Shown here: positions 8,646 to 16,822 of the stretch, in pieces | How positions within the stretch are numbered: position 1 is the stretch's first letter | How the letters are laid out: each line of letters begins with the position of its first letter | DNA from: Geothermobacter ehrlichii | GTDB lineage: Bacteria; Desulfobacterota; Desulfuromonadia; Desulfuromonadales; Geothermobacteraceae | Direction of reading: 5' to 3' | DNA length: 64,000 bases | Assembly: GCF_008124615.1 (NCBI RefSeq) | Contig: NZ_VNIB01000012.1 | Location: 48,034-112,033, forward strand | Notes under the pieces: generated by a model | What the model was told of the DNA's origin: nothing | The model's database searches: none | The model's input: the letters and a program-made list of their open reading frames with translations, nothing else | Position numbers and translations under genes: made by a program

Positions 8646-9139
8646 GGCTCTCCCCATCCTCCACGAACCGGGGCACAAACCCACCCTTTGTAGTTGAAGG
8701 GATTCTGCCGGTCCTCGAAGCAGAAAAGCGGCTCCACCAGCGTGTAGGCTCCCGGGACGTATTTCCGGTTCTTCGCCGCCCGGTAGCCCCGCAGGTATTC
8801 CTCGTAAACGAAACGCTCCCTTGCCAGGGTCGACATGCCGGCCAGGCGCTGGTCCAGCATGATCTGGCGGTAGTAGCTGTTGTTCAGGATGACCTCGCTC
8901 TGCCGCTCAATTCTTCTGGCCCTGGCGGCCTCGCCGGTTTTCTCTTCCCAGTCCGGGTCTTCCGGGCAGACAACATCCATTTCCCGGCGGCCGACTTCGA
9001 CGAACTGGCACTCGCCCCGTCTGGCCCGCTGCTTTCGCATCTCCTGCCTGAAGTCGTGGACGATCTTGATGTCCTGGATGCCACTACACCCGGAAAGAAA
9101 CAGCGCAACCGCCAGCAGACAGCCCATGAACCGATACAT
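8642..9139 (-). CDS. Conjugation-operon lipoprotein, unknown role
   Basis: A 165-residue protein with a lipoprotein signal peptide: hydrophobic core 'LLAVALFL' followed by the lipobox 'LSGC' with Cys18. The mature part is charged and has four further cysteines (around residues 44, 58, 139 and 154), which suits an oxidised periplasmic protein. It overlaps traG by four bases (ATGA), so the two are translationally coupled. I cannot match it to a named F-plasmid gene. By position it could anchor or chaperone TraG in the periplasm, which is inference only. Confidence 0.7.
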   Translation of the reverse strand: MYRFMGCLLAVALFLSGCSGIQDIKIVHDFRQEMRKQRARRGECQFVEVGRREMDVVCPEDPDWEEKTGEAARARRIERQSEVILNNSYYRQIMLDQRLAGMSTLARERFVYEEYLRGYRAAKNRKYVPGAYTLVEPLFCFEDRQNPFNYKGWVCAPVRGGWGEP

Positions 9140-9156
9140 CTTCTTTTCCCCCTTCC

Positions 9157-9762
9157 CTATGTCGTCACCAGGCTCAGCGGCGGCCTGGCGTGTTTGCCTT
9201 CGGCCAGCCCGAGAACAACCCGGACAGCGTGCAGCACCTTCCTTTCCTTCTCGCCGGCGAAAAGCCCTTCCACGGTTTCCCGGACCTGCCGGAGAAGAAA
9301 ATGCGGATGCAGGATCTCCCGGCGATAGGGGCGGTCGTCCATCAGGGCGGCGAGGGTGTCCGCCACCTGGATGATCCGGGCCTCGAAGCAGACTTCCCTG
9401 GTTCCCAGCGGATACCCGGTCCCGTCCGGTTTTTCATGGTGCTGGAGAACGACCTGCTTGAACGTTTCGAGGACGGTTCCCTGGCAGAACTGGCCGCCCC
9501 AGATCGGATGCAGCTCCATGACGCCGCGCTCCGTGTCGTCCAGCGGACCGGACTTGAGCAGGATGGCGTCCGGCAGGAAGAGCTTTCCGGCGTCGTGCAG
9601 CAACCCGGCGATATGGGCCTGCTGCGGGTCGTAGTCCCGCCAGAGATCGCCGGCCACCACCAGTTGCTGCGCCAGCCGGCCGGTCACCATTGAGTGGTTG
9701 TACAGGCTGGCACTTCTCGCATAGAGGGACTTCAGGACAACATCGACAATCTCACTCAACAT
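9157..9762 (-). CDS. HD-GYP domain protein (probable cyclic-di-GMP phosphodiesterase)
   Basis: A 201-residue stand-alone HD-GYP domain. The metal ligands are present: His23, the HD pair His56-Asp57 in 'LLHDAGK', His85 in 'ELHPIWGG', and the signature HHExxDGxGYP at residues 108-118. HD-GYP proteins hydrolyse cyclic di-GMP. There is no sensor domain, signal peptide or membrane segment, so it should be cytoplasmic. It starts inside the end of the preceding gene (11-base overlap) and is followed by the lipoprotein and traG, so it is a true member of the tra operon. That is unusual for an F-type system and suggests that mating or pilus function is linked to the biofilm/motility switch. Confidence 0.9.
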   Translation of the reverse strand: MLSEIVDVVLKSLYARSASLYNHSMVTGRLAQQLVVAGDLWRDYDPQQAHIAGLLHDAGKLFLPDAILLKSGPLDDTERGVMELHPIWGGQFCQGTVLETFKQVVLQHHEKPDGTGYPLGTREVCFEARIIQVADTLAALMDDRPYRREILHPHFLLRQVRETVEGLFAGEKERKVLHAVRVVLGLAEGKHARPPLSLVTT

Positions 9763-10477
9763 GCACCAGCCCCGCCTTGATCAGTTTCCGGTTTCTGATG
9801 GTCGCCAGCACCATCGAAACCGTTGGAATCAGGATGAACACCAGCGTGACACCGACGACGAACCATGCCGAAGTCAGAAGCACCGGCTTGAAGTCGTAGA
9901 TCCACGAGTAGGCCGACATGACGAAACGGCGTGGCAGGTGCGCCTTGTACAGCAGTTGCGCTCCCTTCACCATGTTCGCGTCGGACAGGACGACAAAATA
10001 GAGGAAGTGGAATCCGAGAAACGCCAGGATCGCCTTCAGGATCGATCCGGCCACCACTCCGCCGAGAAGGTTCCTGATCATCGACCTGGTGTAGCTTCCG
10101 ATGAACTTGGTGCAGGCGTAGGCAAGGAAAATCGCAAATCCGATGGAATAGCCGACCGCCAGCATGAAGGCGAACACCAGGTCGAACCTGGACGGGTCGG
10201 CGTCTCCGAAGATCGGGATGTACCGCTCGACCACGCCAATCGCTATCGGGGTCAGCAGGGCCGAAATCAGGCCGGAAAGAAACGAACTGCGGAACCCGAC
10301 CTCGAAGAACTCCAGCCGCTGCTTGGTGGTCAGGAAGGTGTCCCGGATTATTGCGCCGCCAAGCTCGTTGGCAAAGCTCTGTTCGATAAAGGAAATCGCC
10401 TCCAGAAAGCCCTTTGGATGAATCTCCTGGCCGTCCGGCATGGGCATGATGTCCGTGGTGCCAGTGTCTTTCCCCAT
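9752..10477 (-). CDS. Multi-spanning membrane protein in the tra operon
   Basis: A 241-residue integral membrane protein with about five hydrophobic segments (roughly residues 67-85, 103-127, 136-160, 196-220 and the region near 'VVGVTLVFILIPTVS'). The first 60 residues are hydrophilic. No family is recognised. It is set between the S26 peptidase gene and the HD-GYP gene, with a 10-base gap upstream and an overlap downstream. Its position suggests a transfer or exclusion role, for example an inner-membrane partner, but nothing in the sequence proves it. Confidence 0.65.
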   Translation of the reverse strand: MGKDTGTTDIMPMPDGQEIHPKGFLEAISFIEQSFANELGGAIIRDTFLTTKQRLEFFEVGFRSSFLSGLISALLTPIAIGVVERYIPIFGDADPSRFDLVFAFMLAVGYSIGFAIFLAYACTKFIGSYTRSMIRNLLGGVVAGSILKAILAFLGFHFLYFVVLSDANMVKGAQLLYKAHLPRRFVMSAYSWIYDFKPVLLTSAWFVVGVTLVFILIPTVSMVLATIRNRKLIKAGLVHVE

Positions 10478-10486
10478 TGAGTCCTC

Positions 10487-10741
10487 CTAGCGGGCCAGAA
10501 GCCCAAGAAACCGCATGAACGCCGCGCCATAGGCCAGAGAACCGGCCCCGACGAAGGTCCAGAACCCGAGAATCCAGTTGCGTCGGCGCACACCGAACCA
10601 GAACGACAGCACAAGCAGCAGGCTGGCGAAGGTGCGGCTCCAGATGCCGAGGAAAAGCGTTGCGAACAGGGTCTGCCAGAAGGTGGCGTATTCGCCGGCG
10701 CTCACGTGGGTCAGCGGGTTGATGTTGGCGAACCAGTCCAT
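10487..10741 (-). CDS. Small two-segment membrane protein in the tra operon
   Basis: An 84-residue protein rich in Trp, Phe and Leu with two hydrophobic segments (about residues 20-46 and 56-80). There is a good ribosome site (GGAGGCG) before its ATG. It is tightly packed between the S26 peptidase (12-base gap) and the larger membrane protein. F-type operons often carry such small membrane proteins near this place, but I cannot assign it to a named one. Confidence 0.6.
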   Translation of the reverse strand: MDWFANINPLTHVSAGEYATFWQTLFATLFLGIWSRTFASLLLVLSFWFGVRRRNWILGFWTFVGAGSLAYGAAFMRFLGLLAR

Positions 10742-10752
10742 AACGACGCCTC

Positions 10753-11274
10753 CTAGAAAAGACCGATGGCGCGGTACTCGAAATCCCGCTTGTCCACCAG
10801 GCCGAAATACCGCGAATCGAAACTGTCCATGTTGTCGGCGGCCATGTACGCCCTGCCGGGGGGAATGACACCCTCGAACCGAAGCGCACGCAGCATCTGT
10901 CCGGTGTGGCTGCGCTCTTTCACCCGGCCAAGGAACTCGTTGCCGCAGTAGATGTCCCGGCCTCTCGGCCCACGGTGGCTGATGACTTCCCCTTCGTCGC
11001 AGGCCAGCCGCTTCACTGCCCGGATGAAGCCCTTTTCGTCCTTCAGGTCCACCGGCAACGGGACTCCCTGTAGCCGCCTGGTGTCGAGACGGAAGACGAC
11101 GTAATCTCCCTTCCGCGCGTTGTGGACATCATCGAGCCAGAGAACCCGGTAGGAGATGGACGGAGTAATGGAAATGAACAGGTGACGGATGATGTAGGTG
11201 CCAAGAAAAAGGGCCGACACAAGCCCAAGAGCCAGCCCCCGGCGTTCCCGGACGAAATCCCGCAGCCAGGTCAC
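10753..11274 (-). CDS. S26-family signal peptidase-like protein (TraF, IncP type)
   Basis: A 173-residue protein with one N-terminal membrane segment (residues ~14-34) and an S26 catalytic fold. The expected nucleophile lies in 'TPSISYRVLW', the lysine of the dyad in 'FIRAVKRLACDEGEVI', and the family's end box in 'DSFDSRYFGLV'. In related systems this enzyme matures the pilin or other exported components. It overlaps trbI by four bases. It should not be confused with the F-plasmid TraF, a thioredoxin-like periplasmic protein, which is not found in this window. Confidence 0.85.
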   Translation of the reverse strand: MTWLRDFVRERRGLALGLVSALFLGTYIIRHLFISITPSISYRVLWLDDVHNARKGDYVVFRLDTRRLQGVPLPVDLKDEKGFIRAVKRLACDEGEVISHRGPRGRDIYCGNEFLGRVKERSHTGQMLRALRFEGVIPPGRAYMAADNMDSFDSRYFGLVDKRDFEYRAIGLF

Positions 11275-11651
11275 GGCTTCAGCACCTCGATGTTCCGAAC
11301 AACAACATCGCCGAGAATGACGGAGTGGTTTTCGGGAATCCGGTCAACGAACGCTTCCAGCTCGTTCATGCGCCGGTTCAGATCGTCCTCGCTGATCCTG
11401 CCGTTCAGGTAGTCATCCTTCTGTTGCTGCAGGAAACCCTTGAGATCGACCGCGACGATCTTCTGGGCGTAGTGCTGGTCGTAGTACCAGACGGTCCCAA
11501 CCGCCGTTGCCAGACTGGTCAGCAGACAGAGAAAAAAGACCTGGACCGGCCCCATTGCGCGAGGGAGGGGGGAAAAACTCGCGGGGGCCGGTCCAGCCTC
11601 CATTGAGGTAAAGTGAGGGTGGGTTGTCCGGTCCTGATGGTCACCACTCAT
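11271..11651 (-). CDS. trbI: TrbI-like (F-type) conjugation protein
   Basis: A 126-residue protein with a cytoplasmic N-terminus of ~33 residues, one membrane segment (residues ~35-56) and a periplasmic helical tail with an 'SVILGDVVVRNIEVLKP' end. This matches the layout of F-type TrbI, which affects pilus extension and retraction. A strong ribosome site (AAGGAGATCCGG) precedes the ATG. It is the first gene of the operon's downstream half; the upstream half ends 2.8 kb away at trbC, across an insertion, so it probably needs its own promoter or depends on transcription crossing the insertion. Confidence 0.75.
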   Translation of the reverse strand: MSGDHQDRTTHPHFTSMEAGPAPASFSPLPRAMGPVQVFFLCLLTSLATAVGTVWYYDQHYAQKIVAVDLKGFLQQQKDDYLNGRISEDDLNRRMNELEAFVDRIPENHSVILGDVVVRNIEVLKP

Positions 11652-12041
11652 CCGGATCTCCTTTCGAGGCTCCCTACCCTTGTATTGCCGAAGGGGGGAA
11701 TCTCTCAGCGATTCCAGAAAAGAACGGTGACCGTCTCGTCAAAGAAGCAGGCGGACTTTTTCCAGAGAGATATAACTATTTATATTATTTTCAGTTTTTC
11801 CAGAAAACTTTTTCAGCGATTCCAGAGTTTGCCCTTCCAAGCCTTTGCCAAAAGGCGTCCTTTCTTCGCCCGTTCTTGATGAGAGCCCGCAAAGAAGCTA
11901 CGCTGTCCATTGTTGACAGGACGAAAGGGGAAGGCCCGGAAAACGATTCATCGTGTGGCCAATGTATGGTAGGCCACCCAGGAAATCGCGGGTGAAGAGT
12001 AAAAGCCCAAGAAAGCCCTGACCCGAGAGCCGAGGCCGTTT
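11652..12041. repeat. Gene-free gap with three copies of an origin-associated motif
   Basis: No gene is seen here. The 15-base motif CTCAGCGATTCCAGA (11704-11718), TTCAGTTTTTCCAGA (11790-11804) and TTCAGCGATTCCAGA (11812-11826) recurs; the last two are spaced by 22 bases. The same motif, with the same TTATATTAT lead-in, occurs once more at the replication origin (32453-32467). The stretch around 11770-11830 is AT-rich. Function unknown; see findings. Confidence 0.7.
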
Positions 12042-13052
12042 ATGTCGCAAAGCAAGGAACAGATTCTGGAAGAATTCCAGCAGCGCCGCCAGGCCTTCGA
12101 TCAACTCTGCCAGCGCATGTGGAACGACCAGGTTCCATCTTACGAAGCCTTCAACTGCTGCACCTGTCCGGTGTGCGGTTATCCCACTCTCTCGGAACGC
12201 GGCAACTATGACTTATGTTTCCTCTGTGATTGGGAAGATGACGGACAGGACGACGATGAGGCCGACAAGGTCTGGGGCGGGCCGAACGGTGACTATTCCC
12301 TGACAGAAGCGCGGCTGAACTTTGCACGTTACGGGTGCATGTACCGTCCCGGTGAGCCGGACTTTGATCGCGTCAAAGAGAACCGTGAGGAAAACAGGAC
12401 ATTGATTCATCTTTTCCATAGGATGCTGGAATCTCGCGACTCCCCGGACCTTCCAGAACGGGTGATTGAGGTCAAACGCTTCTTGGGGTTGCCAACAAAC
12501 CTGGCGGAGTATCTGGGCAGGCAAGCACTCACTTACAAGCAACGCAAAAGAGTAATTAGTGACGACAGATGGCTTGGACACCCGGTATGGGAAGGCACCA
12601 GCTTGCATGGTGGCTGGATAACTCCGGATTCAGCCCTGTACCATTTAGAGTTGCTGTCTGATCGCATGGAGGAAACCTGCGACCGTTGCCGGGAGAAAAT
12701 GCCGGGGAAGTTTAATCGCCAACCGTGCGCTGTCTGCGGGATGCCGACCCTGAAAAAGGGAGACACCAGACCTTGCAGATTATGCGGCTGGGCAGAGCAG
12801 ACAATCCAGAGCCATGAAGACCAAGAGGGGGCTTCAAGGCTTGAAACGGCACGCCTTAATTTTGCCAAGTACCTGACCTCTTTTGGACCGGAAGACGAAC
12901 CGGCTTTCAGCCGGAGCCAGGATAACCTCCTGAAGAAATGCCTCCTGATTCGCGCCTACCTGGGACTCGTCGAAGGGCCTTCTATGAACCTCCGGATGCT
13001 CGATGAAGTCATAAAGCTGGAGAAGGAAGTTTTTGGCGCGGAAGACCGCTAG
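12042..13052 (+). CDS. Protein with two CPCC-type cysteine-rich domains
   Basis: A 336-residue, probably cytoplasmic protein. Residues ~40-105 carry a CPCC-type zinc-knuckle domain: 'CPVCGYPTLSERGNY', 'CFLCDWEDDGQDDDEAD', 'GGPNGDYSLTEARLNFARYG'. Residues ~226-285 carry a second, more diverged copy: 'CAVCGMPTLKKGD', 'CRLCGWAEQ', then 'ASRLETARLNFAKYL'. CPCC proteins are widespread small proteins of unknown function, often on mobile elements. A double version is unusual. It is transcribed against the tra operon and lies in the cargo insertion between trbC and trbI. Confidence 0.8.
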   Translation: MSQSKEQILEEFQQRRQAFDQLCQRMWNDQVPSYEAFNCCTCPVCGYPTLSERGNYDLCFLCDWEDDGQDDDEADKVWGGPNGDYSLTEARLNFARYGCMYRPGEPDFDRVKENREENRTLIHLFHRMLESRDSPDLPERVIEVKRFLGLPTNLAEYLGRQALTYKQRKRVISDDRWLGHPVWEGTSLHGGWITPDSALYHLELLSDRMEETCDRCREKMPGKFNRQPCAVCGMPTLKKGDTRPCRLCGWAEQTIQSHEDQEGASRLETARLNFAKYLTSFGPEDEPAFSRSQDNLLKKCLLIRAYLGLVEGPSMNLRMLDEVIKLEKEVFGAEDR

Positions 13053-13689
13053 ACAAAGAGCCTGTTCTGGCAGATCCAAACCTGACGGCTCAACCTGCCA
13101 GGCGTTCATGGACAGGCTTGTGCTGGATTGGTCAGGAGGGCTTTATCTGGGGCGAATACCGGGAGATACTGCAACAGCTACCAGCATCTGCCTTCCTCCC
13201 TGAAGGCGGGGCGACAGCAGGAAATTTTCGGCGTTGCCTGTGGCGCCATCGACCCTATGGTCGATGCCGGTATGGTGGGGAGTAGCCGGCCACCCACCCC
13301 ACCTGCTTCTACTACTCATCTGCCATCAATGCTGTGATGTTCTTCAGTGGGCACTGTGTGACACGGTGAAATTCCCCCGGCCGTACCACTCGCTTTGCGG
13401 GGATGGCCATGCGGGGTTGCCGCTTCAGGCGGATTGGGGGCCCCGCCACAGTGCCTCTTTCCTCTCTCTATGGCCGAAACACCAACCAATTTATCAGTGA
13501 AGGCAGCCTCTAGAGTCCAGTGGCAATTGACAGGTTCTAAGAAATTTTTTAGGCTGGGCACCAACTACCGCTTGTCGGGCAGGAAATCTTGGAGGGGGGA
13601 TATCCGCACTTCAGCCAATCTAAATCTTTGAACCCATAGCCCTCCTAACTATAAACAGAGAAACAAAGATAACTCAAAGGAAACCAATT
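13053..13689. other. Gene-free stretch in the tra-operon insertion
   Basis: About 640 bases with no convincing gene. Several short open frames exist, but they are Pro-, Ser- and His-rich, lack ribosome sites and resemble no family. Base composition changes from GC-rich on the left to AT-rich near 13500, which marks a join between two pieces of DNA. I see no recognisable trace of traF or traH. Confidence 0.6.
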
Positions 13690-13929
13690 GTGTCTAGACA
13701 TTCCATCACTCTAAAACGCGATGGTGTATGCGGATTTTTATCAAATCAGAGCATTGGCACTGATGCTCTAAATGCTCTCCGAAGAATCCCTGGGATTGAA
13801 GATCTAGAAATTATTTCCGAGTCAGAAGAAAAGGTTGAAATCAGATACACTTGGAATGGCAAAGGGAAATTTTGGGAAACAAATGACATTCTTTTAAAAC
13901 ATGGATTAGTTCGTGCGGACAGCAAATAA
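13690..13929 (+). CDS. Small hypothetical protein
   Basis: A 79-residue protein starting at GTG, preceded by AAAGGAAA. It reads like one small alpha/beta domain: 'ALNALRRIPGIEDLEI' followed by 'KVEIRYTW'. This looks like a heavy-metal-associated or ACT-like half, but the metal cysteines of HMA domains are absent. It is AT-rich and sits 60 bases before a secreted protein, which could be co-transcribed. No function can be given. Confidence 0.5.
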   Translation: MSRHSITLKRDGVCGFLSNQSIGTDALNALRRIPGIEDLEIISESEEKVEIRYTWNGKGKFWETNDILLKHGLVRADSK

Positions 13930-13989
13930 AACATCACCAACCAACTAAGAACCATTGTTTAAACTTTATAACCAAAAAAAGGAGCGGCC

Positions 13990-14475
13990 ATGAAGTTTTT
14001 ATTGGCTTTATTGATCGCTTTAATTAGTGTTAAGTCAGCACACTCAGAAGAGTCTATCATTTTTCACGGAAAGAAACTATATATCGGGGAAGAAAAGAAC
14101 CAAGTATTAAACAAGCTTGACAATATATGCAATTTCAACACCACGCCTGATGGCATTTATTTATGCAAAAACAATAAAGGCGAATACCTTGGCAACATTC
14201 AATTTATATACAACAAAACAATATCAATAAGCGTAAACCAATATGTAGCCCATGAACATGACTTGTCTCAAGGGATAAAAAAATATATTGAACTCCTTTC
14301 AAGCAATAGTATCGATCTTGGCAAAATCGAAACCACTACCCATCACCTACCTGCTGGCACAATAGAAACACTAAGCATAACAACAGGCAACAGGAGCTAC
14401 TCTCTACAAATAGTAGAAACCAAAGAAAAAACAATCGTTTATATCAAGGAACACCTATTCGGCAATCTAAAATGA
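13990..14475 (+). CDS. Hypothetical secreted protein
   Basis: A 161-residue protein with a signal peptide (residues ~1-19, ending 'SAHS'), preceded by a strong ribosome site (AAAGGAGCGGCC). The mature part is mostly beta and contains two cysteines (about residues 47 and 59) that could pair. It is AT-rich, unlike the tra genes on both sides. It ends 16 bases before the end of trbC on the other strand. No family is recognised. Confidence 0.65.
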   Translation: MKFLLALLIALISVKSAHSEESIIFHGKKLYIGEEKNQVLNKLDNICNFNTTPDGIYLCKNNKGEYLGNIQFIYNKTISISVNQYVAHEHDLSQGIKKYIELLSSNSIDLGKIETTTHHLPAGTIETLSITTGNRSYSLQIVETKEKTIVYIKEHLFGNLK

Positions 14476-14491
14476 CGATACAGTATATTTT

Positions 14492-15196
14492 TTATTCAGC
14501 TCCTATGCCCTCAATCAAAAGGCTGCCTACTTCGCTCAAAAACTTCTTCAAGGCATACCCCAGACTCACATCGCCATAAACCGTCAGCGGCTCTTTCCCC
14601 TCCCGGTCGAGAGTGATGGCCGGCACCTGCCGGATACCAAACCGGCGAAACTTCTCCGGGTCGACGGTCACCGACACCGGCCAGGCATCGCACTGACCGG
14701 TCGACAGGTCGCAGGACGAATCCACCTTCAGAATGTCCCCTATCAGCCTGGCGGTCGGCCCGATTTTCCCGGCCCCGCCAACGAATCCCCGGAACACCAT
14801 CACCGCGTCATATCCCTCCAGAGCGGCCATGTCGGCGGCATAGTTCCGCAGGGTCTGCAACGGAACCGAAGAAGAGACGAAAACATACACAGAACGGCCT
14901 AACGTCTTCCCGTGGCCATCATCCCCCCTGTCCGCCTCCGGTTGCCCCTCCAGGCCCAGAATTTCGCGGATTCTGGCCTGCTCCCGTTTCAGTTTCCGCT
15001 GGTACTCCGGGGAACGATACAGGGAAAGCAGCCGGTCCACCCTCTGCCGGATCTCCGGGGAGATTTCCACCTCCGGTTTGTCCAGATCCATCTTCGTCGC
15101 CCGGTCCCGCAACCCGGCCGCCTGTTCCTCCAGAGACGCCGCAACGGCGGACGACAGAACCGACAGCACCATCAGCGCGGCAAGCAATCCCTTCAC
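14492..15196 (-). CDS. trbC: TrbC (F-type): pilus assembly protein
   Basis: A 234-residue periplasmic protein with a signal peptide (to about residue 19), a charged coiled region (residues 20-95) and a thioredoxin-like C-terminal domain: 'VYVFVSSSVPLQTLRNYA', 'VFRGFVGG', 'FGIRQVPAI', 'VYGDVSLGYAL'. These are the landmarks of F-type TrbC, needed for pilus assembly together with TraW. The stop at 14492 is followed within 16 bases by the cargo insertion. In many F-like operons traN, traF and traH lie near here; here traN has moved upstream and traF and traH are missing. Confidence 0.9.
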   Translation of the reverse strand: MKGLLAALMVLSVLSSAVAASLEEQAAGLRDRATKMDLDKPEVEISPEIRQRVDRLLSLYRSPEYQRKLKREQARIREILGLEGQPEADRGDDGHGKTLGRSVYVFVSSSVPLQTLRNYAADMAALEGYDAVMVFRGFVGGAGKIGPTARLIGDILKVDSSCDLSTGQCDAWPVSVTVDPEKFRRFGIRQVPAITLDREGKEPLTVYGDVSLGYALKKFLSEVGSLLIEGIGAE

Positions 15197-15209
15197 GTCC
15201 AGCCCTCCA

Positions 15210-16205
15210 TCACGGCGCGTAGCCGATGCAGCACCTGTTCTTCCGGGTCAGCACCCAGAGAAAATTGTTCGGGGCATTGGGACCGGCCCCTGTCGGGGGA
15301 TTCTTCCCGGCCCCCCAGAGGAAGTCCGACCGGCCGATGGGGATGCAGTCGTTTCCCCTGACCGGCCGTGCGATCTGAAGTCGGTAGAGGCTCTTTTTCC
15401 AGATGGGCGTCATGACCGCGCCGCAGGGATCGGTCCCCCGGTCGAACAGCAGCATTTCCCGGCCCAGCTTGAACAGCATTCGCGCCGCCAGCCCCGCGTT
15501 CGCGATCGTGTCGTCCCGGCCCTCGATGGAACCGGTCAGCGGATAGGCGCTGCCCCACGAACCCATGCACCAGAAAAGCTGGTCAATCGGATAGCCCGTG
15601 TTGGCCGCCACGCTGTCCGGGACACATGACAGCTGCGACGCCGGATTGGCAAACAGCAGCGCCTCCGGGTTCAGCAGCAGCGCCAGCACGTCGTTGGACC
15701 ACAGCGGGTCGGCTTCCGTCATGTAGGCCAGGTCAAATCCCTTCTGCTCCAGGCAGGGAAAATCCACGAACAGGTTCATGAGCTGGAAGACCGGCAGCAC
15801 GTAGTAGTGAACCTGCTGGAAGATCTTGGCCCCGCCGTGCAGTGTCGGATCGTCCTTCGAGCCGTTCAGGAAACCCGGCTGCGGGTTCGACATCCGCGTT
15901 CCCAGGGAGGGAAAACAGTACGCGTCCTGCACCGTCTCGATCATCCGCGCCGGCTCGTAGAAGCTCACCGTCGTCCCAACGGTGACCGACCCGCCGTTGG
16001 AACAGGCGCAGACCGGAGAGGACCGCGTTTCCGGAGGAACATCTCCCCGCGTGTTGCCCAAGGTCACCCGGCCACCGAACTGGACCGGGAAGATGCACTG
16101 CCAGCAGATGTCCTCCACCGGGTTGAACACCCGCGACTGGCACCGTCCCCAGCCCGTCGACACCAGACAGAGAACCAGAAGACAGGCGGCGAAGACCCTC
16201 ATCAT
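15210..16205 (-). CDS. traU: TraU: DNA transfer/pilus protein
   Basis: A 331-residue Cys-rich periplasmic protein with a signal peptide (to about residue 20). It carries the TraU landmarks: 'PVEDICWQCIFPVQFGG', 'GSWGSAYPLTG', 'WGAGKNPP' and about ten cysteines, which would be oxidised in the periplasm. In F, TraU acts mainly in DNA transfer after pairing. Its ATG overlaps the traW stop (ATGA) and trbC follows after 13 bases. Confidence 0.93.
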   Translation of the reverse strand: MMRVFAACLLVLCLVSTGWGRCQSRVFNPVEDICWQCIFPVQFGGRVTLGNTRGDVPPETRSSPVCACSNGGSVTVGTTVSFYEPARMIETVQDAYCFPSLGTRMSNPQPGFLNGSKDDPTLHGGAKIFQQVHYYVLPVFQLMNLFVDFPCLEQKGFDLAYMTEADPLWSNDVLALLLNPEALLFANPASQLSCVPDSVAANTGYPIDQLFWCMGSWGSAYPLTGSIEGRDDTIANAGLAARMLFKLGREMLLFDRGTDPCGAVMTPIWKKSLYRLQIARPVRGNDCIPIGRSDFLWGAGKNPPTGAGPNAPNNFLWVLTRKNRCCIGYAP

Positions 16206-16822
16206 CCCTCTCCCTCCCCGTGTCCACCTTCGACCTTGAACTCCTTGACCTCCATCATCTTCCCCATGCGGCGAACCACCGAAGGAACGGCTCGCAGGTG
16301 GAAGCGGTCCACGATCTGCGGATTCAGGTAGTAGACCGGGCGGGCAAGATCCCTTGCCATCTCCACGTAGCTGCCGCCCGACAGAATCAGCACCGTTCCC
16401 GTTTCCTCCAGCAGCCCCGATTCACGCAGCCACGCCACCTGGTCCGCGTCATCGCCGTTGAACACCACCAGCGTCTGGTTGAACGGCACGTAGTCCAGTG
16501 GATTGAACTGGTAGCCACGGGGATAGAGAACGCCACCCTTGCCGTCCGGAATGTCGAACGGCAGCGTGTAGGTCATGTCCACCAGAAACGTCCTGTCTTC
16601 ACCCGCCCTCGGAAGACGCTTCAGCCCCTTCGGTCGGTACGCTTCCGGCCTGATCCGTCTCATCACCGCCCGCCAGTCGACCTGGCCGGCCCGCTCCCGG
16701 GTTTCCTCCAGGGCGTCCCGCTCGACAATCGGGTATGTCCTGCCGAACGTCCCCAGGTCTTTCGCCTGTCCGTTCTGGACGGTGCAGGCGACCAGAACCA
16801 CAACCAAAACGAGGCGCCTCAT
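16202..16822 (-). CDS. traW: TraW: pilus assembly protein
   Basis: A 206-residue periplasmic protein. The start at 16822 is chosen because the ATG overlaps the upstream stop codon (ATGA) and then gives a signal peptide ending near 'NGQA'; longer in-frame extensions run through traN and look like shadow coding. The mature part has 'DLGTFGRTYPIVERDALE' and 'YQFNPLDYVPF', both typical of TraW, and ends in a thioredoxin-like half that pairs functionally with TrbC. Confidence 0.92.
   Translation of the reverse strand: MRRLVLVVVLVACTVQNGQAKDLGTFGRTYPIVERDALEETRERAGQVDWRAVMRRIRPEAYRPKGLKRLPRAGEDRTFLVDMTYTLPFDIPDGKGGVLYPRGYQFNPLDYVPFNQTLVVFNGDDADQVAWLRESGLLEETGTVLILSGGSYVEMARDLARPVYYLNPQIVDRFHLRAVPSVVRRMGKMMEVKEFKVEGGHGEGEG

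Noticed and set aside
11624..11995. A 123-codon frame in the gap after trbI
   Set aside because: It starts at TTG without a ribosome site and has no protein-like pattern; the stretch is better explained by repeated DNA motifs.
13128..13631. Overlapping short frames in the tra-operon insertion
   Set aside because: Pro/Ser/His-rich products in several frames with no ribosome site; no family seen.
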